Shown one piece after another: positions 7,343 through 11,580 of a stretch of DNA of 11,580 nucleotides. The notes below the pieces were generated by a model, which saw nothing but the letters and a program-made list of their open reading frames with translations, was not told where the DNA came from and ran no database searches. The translations under genes and the position numbers were made by a program. Positions within the stretch are counted from its first letter, which is position 1. Every line of letters begins with the position of its first letter. Source of the stretch: Azonexaceae bacterium (GTDB lineage Bacteria > Pseudomonadota > Gammaproteobacteria > Burkholderiales > Rhodocyclaceae). Location: positions 1 through 11,580 of the forward strand of contig SSTB01000027.1 of assembly GCA_009469665.1 (NCBI GenBank). The letters run 5' to 3'.

Positions 7343-8824
7343 TTACCCCAGCGCTGTCGCAACCGCCCGAAAACTCTCCAGCCCGGCTTCCAGATTTTCG
7401 ATGATTTCACCGGCCAGTTCATCCGGCTCGGGCAGGTTATCCAGATCGGCCAGGCTCTTGTCCTTCAACCAGAAAATATCGAGGCTGGTCTTGTCGCGGG
7501 CGACGATCTGCTCATGGCTGAACTTGCGCCAGCGGCCTTCCGGATTGGCTGTCTCGTGCCAGGTTTCGGCGCGCTCGTAGCGGTTCAACGGGTTGTAGCA
7601 GGCGACGAAATCCTGCAAGTCCTCGAAGCGCAGCGGCTTCTTTTTCAGCGTATGGTGGATGTTGGTGCGATAGTCATAGACCCACACCTCCCACGTCCAC
7701 GCCTCCTTGCGCGCCGGCTGGTTATCGAAGAACAGCACGTTCGCCTTGACGCCGTTGGCGTAGAAGATCCCCGTCGGCAGGCGCAGGATGGTGTGCAGAT
7801 CGGTCGTCTCCAGCAACTTGCGGCGCACCGTCTCGCCCGCACCGCCCTCGAACAGCACGTTGTCCGGCACCACCACGGCGGCGCGCCCCGTCGTCTTCAG
7901 CAGGCTGCGGATATGCTGCACGAAATTGAGCTGCTTGTTCGAGGTCGTCGCCCAGAAATCCTGGCGGTTGTAGGTCAGGTCATCACGATCCAGCTCGCCG
8001 TCCTCATTGGTGAACACCATGCTGCTCTTCTTGCCGAAGGGCGGGTTGGCCAGCACGTAGTCAAAGCTTTCCTGCGGCGGGGCGATCAGCGCGTCGTTCG
8101 GCGAAATCGGACTGTCCCCGTCGATCTCACCAATGTTGTGCAGGAACATGTTCATCAAGGCCAGCCGCCGCGTACCGGCGACGATCTCGTTGCCAAAAAA
8201 GGTATCGTGCTTGAGGAAAGCCCGCTGCTCGCGGTCCATGCCGGGGTAGGTGTCGACCAGGAAATCGTAGGCGGCGAGGAAAAAGCCGCCGGTGCCGCAG
8301 GCCGGATCGGCAATCGTCTTTCCCGGCAGCGGCCGCACGCACTCCACCATCGCCCGGATCAGCGGGCGCGGCGTGAAATACTGCCCTGCTCCCGACTTCG
8401 TATCCTCGGCGTTACGCTCCAACAAGCCCTCGTAGATGTCGCCCTTGACGTCCGCCCCCAGCGTCACCCAACTGGTTTCGTCGACCATGTCGATCAACCG
8501 TGACAGCTTGGCCGGGTCCTGGATCTTGTTCTGCGCCTTGGTGAAAATCTGCCCGAGCAGCCCCGGCTTGTTGCCCAGCTCCCGCAGCACCGTCACGTAA
8601 TGCACTTCCAGCGCCGCCCCGCGCACAGACTTCAGGCTCGCCCAGCCGAGGTTTTCGGGAATCCCGATCTTGCGGCTGTACGGCGGCCGACCGTACTCGT
8701 CGGCCATTTTCAGGAAAATCAGGTAAGTCAGCTGCTCCAGGTAGTCGCCATAGCCGACGCCGTCATCGCGCAGCGTGGTACAAAAGCTCCAGACACGGGA
8801 GACGATGGATGCGGTTGCGTTCAT
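7343..8824 (-). CDS. hsdM: Type I restriction-modification system DNA methyltransferase subunit HsdM
   Basis: The product has 493 residues and looks complete at both ends. The N-terminal helical domain has RDDGVGYGDYLEQLTYLIF (19-37), typical of HsdM. The methyltransferase domain carries the S-adenosylmethionine motif DPACGTGGF at 173-181 and the catalytic NPPF at 260-263 of N6-adenine methyltransferases. The C-terminal segment SLDIFWLKDKSL followed by an amphipathic helix is the usual end of this subfamily. HsdM pairs with HsdS to methylate adenine in a split target, and with HsdR to restrict unmodified DNA. The start at 8824 gives the expected family N-terminus, but its ribosome binding site is weak (GAAAG, 10 bases upstream). 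The gene lies downstream of hsdS, separated by an accessory gene and a 438-base spacer, whereas hsdM normally precedes hsdS; it may have its own promoter. The gene downstream is metabolic, so the locus edge probably lies just after this stop. Confidence 0.96.
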   Translation of the reverse strand: MNATASIVSRVWSFCTTLRDDGVGYGDYLEQLTYLIFLKMADEYGRPPYSRKIGIPENLGWASLKSVRGAALEVHYVTVLRELGNKPGLLGQIFTKAQNKIQDPAKLSRLIDMVDETSWVTLGADVKGDIYEGLLERNAEDTKSGAGQYFTPRPLIRAMVECVRPLPGKTIADPACGTGGFFLAAYDFLVDTYPGMDREQRAFLKHDTFFGNEIVAGTRRLALMNMFLHNIGEIDGDSPISPNDALIAPPQESFDYVLANPPFGKKSSMVFTNEDGELDRDDLTYNRQDFWATTSNKQLNFVQHIRSLLKTTGRAAVVVPDNVLFEGGAGETVRRKLLETTDLHTILRLPTGIFYANGVKANVLFFDNQPARKEAWTWEVWVYDYRTNIHHTLKKKPLRFEDLQDFVACYNPLNRYERAETWHETANPEGRWRKFSHEQIVARDKTSLDIFWLKDKSLADLDNLPEPDELAGEIIENLEAGLESFRAVATALG

Positions 8825-8857
8825 GTTGATGAATCTTTCAAATAAATTCGGTGCGGG

Positions 8858-8944
8858 AGCCCCGGTGGTTTGGCGTCAAACCACCGGGGTTAAACGAGCC
8901 TAGGTGCTTAGCTCCGGTGGTATACGGGTCAGCTCCGGTGATAT
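8858..8944 (-). repeat. Array of a 14-bp operator-like motif upstream of hsdM
   Basis: The plus-strand consensus AGCYCCGGTGRTWT occurs as direct copies at 8858-8871, 8910-8923 and 8931-8944. The last two begin exactly 21 bases apart, two helical turns, so they present the same face of the DNA. A fourth, inverted copy with one or two mismatches lies at 8878-8891. All copies fall within 120 bases of the hsdM start, which fits binding sites for a repressor or activator. No obvious dedicated regulator gene is in the window. Confidence 0.6.
8860..8889 (-). repeat. Perfect 13-bp inverted repeat in the hsdM leader
   Basis: CCCCGGTGGTTTG and its exact complement are separated by GCGT. It would form a very stable hairpin about 35 bases before the hsdM start codon. 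No T-run follows on the hsdM-coding strand, so it is not a standard intrinsic terminator. It may be an operator or a leader structure in the hsdM mRNA; it is built from two head-to-head copies of the 14-bp motif. Confidence 0.75.
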
Positions 8945-8957
8945 GACGTTGGCTAAA

Positions 8958-8975
8958 GCGCATAAATTTATGCGC
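8958..8975. repeat. Perfect 18-bp palindrome
   Basis: GCGCATAAATTTATGCGC reads identically on both strands with no spacer. It is the most symmetric site in the spacer and is part of a cluster of GCGYATAR half-sites (8958, 8968 inverted, 8979, 8990, 9067 inverted, 9078). Binding of a dimeric protein is the simplest explanation. Confidence 0.75.
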
Positions 8976-9086
8976 CTTGGCGTATAGGCGGCGTATAGAA
9001 TTCTTTATTCTTCAAATAAAACTTTGTTTATTAGACATTTTTTTGTTGCACCAAACTGGTCGTTATTTATGCGCCGAGGCGCATAG
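8966..9086 (+). repeat. Pair of 22-bp direct repeats, each with an internal dyad, flanking an AT-rich segment
   Basis: Copies at 8966-8987 and 9065-9086 agree at 19 of 22 positions and begin 99 bases apart. Each contains TATGCGCC, two bases, then GGCGYATA, so each is itself an inverted repeat. The 77 bases between them are the most AT-rich in the window. A second GGCGTATAG copy lies 11 bases after the one in the first repeat. Such paired dyads could be recombination sites or binding sites for one regulator. Confidence 0.6.
8992..9020 (-). promoter_or_regulatory. Weak candidate sigma-70 promoter for hsdM
   Basis: On the minus strand TTTATT (9020-9015) and TATACG (8997-8992) are separated by 17 bases. 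The -35 match is poor (3 of 6) and the -10 match fair (4 of 6). It lies in the AT-rich segment and would give a leader of about 165 bases that includes the palindrome, the 14-bp motif array and the hairpin. Other AT-rich hexamers nearby are possible. Confidence 0.22.
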
Positions 9087-9262
9087 CGTCCGGTTTGCGG
9101 CTTCGCTAGGCTTTCAGATTGAAGTCATCGTTACCATGCATCGTCAGCCGTGAATCAAGAAATTCAGCGCACACGGAAAATGCACAACAATTGGATTTAT
9201 TGGACTTTTCCGCCACATAACTTCTCCACCCAGCGCTGGTGAATCAAAACAGGATCAAGAAA

Positions 9263-10717
9263 CTACGCCCACCCGGGAACATACCCGCCTCTCGGGTGCT
9301 CAGGATCGGCAATCCTGATCAGATTAGCCTCCAGCGCCTTGTTGATGACCGTGCTTGCCTGCGCCGCATTCCGGCTGGCAATGCCCAAGCGGGCGCATAA
9401 GGTGGCGTTTTTCATCTTGTCGCCGCTGAGAAACTTGAACACCGCGTGGAAGTAACAAGCGCGGACGCGCTCGTCGGGTGTCATGTCGGCAAACATGCGC
9501 GGTCCATACATAACAACCTGCGTAGCATGGTTTTCGGCGCGGAACCATGGCGCTGGAAGCTGGTGTAGTTCGACCAACTCAATCACCTTGTCCAGACCGC
9601 TCCCCTGTTCCTCACAGAAATTCATCCGCCGCATCAAGCTGGCCAGCGCCTCGTTGCGGGAGCGTGGCGGCAAATCCACCATCCGATCGGGTTGAACCAG
9701 CGGGATGCCTGGATTGCTGATTTCAATGCGGTCGCTGAACAATTCGATCAGCGGCCCCGCCCCGGTAATCGTCATGTCCTGGTGAATCATGGCATTGGCG
9801 ACGAGTTCGCGTATCGCCAACTCGGGAAACATCGAATGCGATTCCCGTAGCGCAGCCCCGATGTGCTCGTTCTTCGGTTGCAGATCGTTCAGGTAAGCGA
9901 CCAGCCCCTCGAACCCCACCGCATACCCCTTCTGTCCATCATGGCGATGCTTGACTGTGGTCGCGCGGGTTTTCCCCTCATAGGCAACAAAGCGAATCGC
10001 CTTGCGGGAAATCCCATCGTCGAACTCCGACAAACGGTTGGCAAACAGGATGGCGCCCAGATTCGTGATGTTCCACCGCTCGCCGACATCTTTCACTGCC
10101 AGCCGGTCCACCACCAGCTTCTCGAAAATTCCCTGCCGGTTGTCCGGCAGAGGCTGCTTGGTCAGACGGAAATACTGGCTGTAGTCGAGCAGCGCCAGAA
10201 CATCGTCGCCCGAAACATACTGGCGGGCAATGCCGCCCTCCCAGCGATAGGGGCGCATGCGATCAATCAGGGCCTGGTAACGCTCGGGATAATCCGTCAG
10301 CTTCGGCGTTGCGCTGCCAATGCGGATGTAGGGCGTTCCATTGAAGCAGACTGGCGCCCCGGTTGCCGCCGGGATTTCCAGCAAAACAACCCGCCCATCG
10401 GGATGGCTGACCTCCCGGAAGGCAAAAGCGATGCTCGGCTGCAAACGTTGCGCCAGCCAGAACTGCAAGGGTTGATTCCCCATTTTTTCCGACTCGGGGT
10501 GGAAGCCCGTGCCAATCACGCGATGACTGCCATCCTCAATCCCCCAAAGCATGAAGGCCGTCTCCCGCCCCACCATGCGGGCAGCGTTGGAAAGCGCAGA
10601 GCAACGCAAGCCGATCATCTCCGGATCGGCATTGTTCGCCTTGAACTCCAGCCACTCCATTTCGTCGGGCTGAGCGCGGAGTTCATTCACCAGATCAATA
10701 TCGCGGGCTGCGCTCAT
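9263..10717 (-). CDS. AlbA_2 (Schlafen-type) DNA-binding protein with HATPase domain, type I RM accessory
   Basis: The product has 484 residues. Residues about 18-137 match the AlbA_2 (older name AAA_4) domain: EWLEFKANNADPE at 21-33, ALSNAARMVGRETAFMLWGI at 41-60 and YIRIGSATPKL near 130-140. A histidine-kinase-type ATPase domain follows, with an N-box ELAIRELVANAMIHQDM (299-315), DRIEISNPGIP (329-339) and EEQGSGLDKV (369-378). The last 70 residues look like a winged helix (CARLGIASRNAAQASTVINK, 441-460). This is the COG2865 type of predicted transcriptional regulator/ATPase, often found beside type I restriction genes; its role there is not established. Its ATG overlaps the hsdS stop as ATGA, with AGGAG 7 bases upstream inside hsdS, so translation is coupled to hsdS. 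It could regulate the locus or act as an extra defence effector; the sequence does not decide. Confidence 0.88.
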   Translation of the reverse strand: MSAARDIDLVNELRAQPDEMEWLEFKANNADPEMIGLRCSALSNAARMVGRETAFMLWGIEDGSHRVIGTGFHPESEKMGNQPLQFWLAQRLQPSIAFAFREVSHPDGRVVLLEIPAATGAPVCFNGTPYIRIGSATPKLTDYPERYQALIDRMRPYRWEGGIARQYVSGDDVLALLDYSQYFRLTKQPLPDNRQGIFEKLVVDRLAVKDVGERWNITNLGAILFANRLSEFDDGISRKAIRFVAYEGKTRATTVKHRHDGQKGYAVGFEGLVAYLNDLQPKNEHIGAALRESHSMFPELAIRELVANAMIHQDMTITGAGPLIELFSDRIEISNPGIPLVQPDRMVDLPPRSRNEALASLMRRMNFCEEQGSGLDKVIELVELHQLPAPWFRAENHATQVVMYGPRMFADMTPDERVRACYFHAVFKFLSGDKMKNATLCARLGIASRNAAQASTVINKALEANLIRIADPEHPRGGYVPGWA

Positions 10718-11580
10718 TGCGTGGCTCCTACTGTTGGACGTGTTTTCTTCTTGCCGGGGGGTGCCGACAAACGCTCGGCGCGGATGCGTTCGAGCAGGGT
10801 GGTGGCGGGTTCTTCGTTTTTGGCCTGTTTGACCAGTTGACCGCAGAAAGCCTTTTTCAGGATGGACTGGCGCAGCGCGTCGGCCTGTTGCAGCGCGGTG
10901 GCGAGGGTTTGGTCGAGTTGGTCGGCTTCGGAGAGTTTTTCGGCAAGCAGTTTTTCTATTTGTTGCTGTTCTTGCTCACTGCAAAGCGGATAAGCAAAAC
11001 CTTCAACGGACTTGGTGTTGAAGTGAATCAACGCAACCCCAACCATCTTTTGTTTTACGCGCCCCTGCGTCTGCCAGTTCATGTAGTAGGCCAACAAATG
11101 CGAGGAAACATGTCGCGGCGCTTTGACAATAACGAGATCAGAGCAATTTGCCTTACCCAAATGCTCGGGGATTACACAAGAAACGCCAATAGAACCTGAG
11201 CGAACCACGACCACATCCCCCGCAGACAAGGCGGACTTGCTCAAGGACTGATGGAATCCTTCTGATATGAACTTTAAGCCTTCGGGATCAAAACGGTTTT
11301 CTCGAACATTCTGCGAACGCAGAAATGGCACCCCCTGTTCGATGTATTCGTCCTTCATTGGGCCTACGTAACCGACCGTTACTCGGTCCACCAACTCACC
11401 AACGCGAATCCAGCCCCACCCCGCCGGCAGTTCAGGCAACTCGGCGAGTTCTTCGGCGGTGAGCGGAGGCAGGGGCTTGGGGGGTTTGGGTTTGGGGCCT
11501 GCTTGGCCGGCGGTTTGCCAGTCGGCGAGTTGTTGCTGGTAGCGGGCCTGGCGTTCGCGGGCGATGCGTTGTTGCAGGGC
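10714..11580 (-). CDS. hsdS: Type I restriction-modification specificity subunit HsdS, C-terminal part (cut by right edge)
   Basis: The frame is open from the right edge to the TGA at 10716-10714, giving 288 residues of a protein usually 400-600 long. Visible in order are the end of the central helical region (ALQQRIARERQARYQQQLAD), a Pro/Lys linker (PKPKPPKPLPP), the second target recognition domain starting LPAGWGWIRVGELVDR, with VPFLRSQNVREN, AGDVVVVRSGSIGVSCV and CSDLVIVKA, then the C-terminal coiled-coil spacer (EQEQQQIEKLLAEKLSEAD) and ALRQSILKKAFCGQLV, a hallmark HsdS ending. HsdS sets the DNA target of the HsdM/HsdR complex; the recognition domain shown reads one half-site. A TTG at 11439 is an internal leucine, not a start, because the homologous frame continues upstream. 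The recognition domain is about 48 percent GC in three 60-base rows counted, well below its flanks, as expected for domain exchange. Confidence 0.94.
   Translation of the reverse strand, partial: ALQQRIARERQARYQQQLADWQTAGQAGPKPKPPKPLPPLTAEELAELPELPAGWGWIRVGELVDRVTVGYVGPMKDEYIEQGVPFLRSQNVRENRFDPEGLKFISEGFHQSLSKSALSAGDVVVVRSGSIGVSCVIPEHLGKANCSDLVIVKAPRHVSSHLLAYYMNWQTQGRVKQKMVGVALIHFNTKSVEGFAYPLCSEQEQQQIEKLLAEKLSEADQLDQTLATALQQADALRQSILKKAFCGQLVKQAKNEEPATTLLERIRAERLSAPPGKKKTRPTVGATQ
11472..11497 (+). other. G-quadruplex-type motif inside hsdS
   Basis: On the plus strand four G-runs (4, 6, 3 and 4 long) are separated by three-base loops CTT, TTT and TTT, satisfying the usual G3+N1-7 pattern four times. 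This is the template strand of hsdS and encodes the Pro/Lys linker before the second recognition domain. The motif may simply result from proline and lysine codons in GC-rich DNA. Confidence 0.6.

Larger units (their letters stand above)
8825..9262. other. 438-base noncoding spacer, AT-rich and repeat-rich
   Basis: No credible gene was found on either strand between the accessory ATPase gene and hsdM. Bases 9001-9060 contain only 15 G or C in 60, against well over 60 percent in the core genes. The hsdM-proximal half (8858-9086) holds a 13-bp hairpin, three direct and one inverted copy of a 14-bp motif, an 18-bp palindrome and a pair of 22-bp direct repeats; these are listed separately. The half next to the ATPase gene (9090-9262) shows only a 10-bp palindrome, CCAGCGCTGG at 9230-9239. 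The region could be a control region for hsdM or the remains of a small mobile element. Confidence 0.8.

Noticed and set aside
8888..8896. Integron attC core, suggested by GTTAAAC next to a hairpin
   Set aside because: Only one core-type heptamer is present and no matching partner site with the correct spacing was found.
8958..8975. Chromosome dimer resolution (dif-like) site, suggested by GCGCATAA
   Set aside because: The GCGCATAA half resembles a XerC arm, but the arms are separated by almost nothing instead of 6 bases and the other arm does not match the XerD consensus.
9046..9062. NtrC binding site, suggested by TTGCACCAAACTGGTCG
   Set aside because: One half matches the NtrC consensus but the other reads GGTCG instead of GGTGC, there is no sigma-54 promoter nearby, and the neighbouring genes are restriction genes.
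10714..11439. HsdS starting at the TTG at 11439 as a 241-residue protein
   Set aside because: The same frame continues upstream to the window edge without a stop and encodes the end of the HsdS central helices and a Pro/Lys linker, so the gene is longer and cut by the edge.

Overview
The window is a stretch of GC-rich bacterial chromosome. Nearly every gene lies on the minus strand, so transcription runs from high to low coordinates. Gene content (PrkA/YeaH/SpoVR set, an arginase joined to an ornithine aminotransferase, a type I restriction-modification locus) and base composition suggest a proteobacterium, possibly a betaproteobacterium of the Rhodocyclales kind. That placement is an inference from gene content; no rRNA gene is present to confirm it.

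Left part (1-5018): an ordered gene set, prkA (3096-5018), a yeaH-type VWA gene (1776-3044), a spoVR/ycgB gene (188-1711) and the start of a membrane-anchored alpha/beta hydrolase (1-198) that runs off the left edge. Gaps are short (51 and 64 bases) and the hydrolase start overlaps the end of spoVR, so this looks like one operon. The YeaG(PrkA)-YeaH-YcgB(SpoVR) trio is widely conserved and linked in enterobacteria to stationary-phase and nitrogen-starvation responses; its molecular job is still poorly known.

Middle (5127-7208): one 693-codon gene encodes a complete-looking arginase followed in frame by a complete-looking ornithine aminotransferase. Together they would turn arginine into urea, glutamate and glutamate semialdehyde in one polypeptide. 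A perfect 9-bp inverted repeat lies between this gene and prkA.

Right part (7343-11580): a type I restriction-modification locus. In transcription order it holds a partial hsdS (specificity subunit, cut by the window edge), a gene for an AlbA_2/Schlafen-type DNA-binding protein with a histidine-kinase-like ATPase domain, coupled to hsdS by a 4-base overlap, then a 438-base spacer, then hsdM (methyltransferase). No hsdR is visible. The order S-accessory-M is unusual, and the spacer is AT-rich and packed with palindromes and direct repeats that no gene explains.

The 134-base gap between hsdM and the arginase-aminotransferase gene (7209-7342) shows no clear terminator or promoter. No tRNA, rRNA, CRISPR array or recognisable insertion sequence was found.
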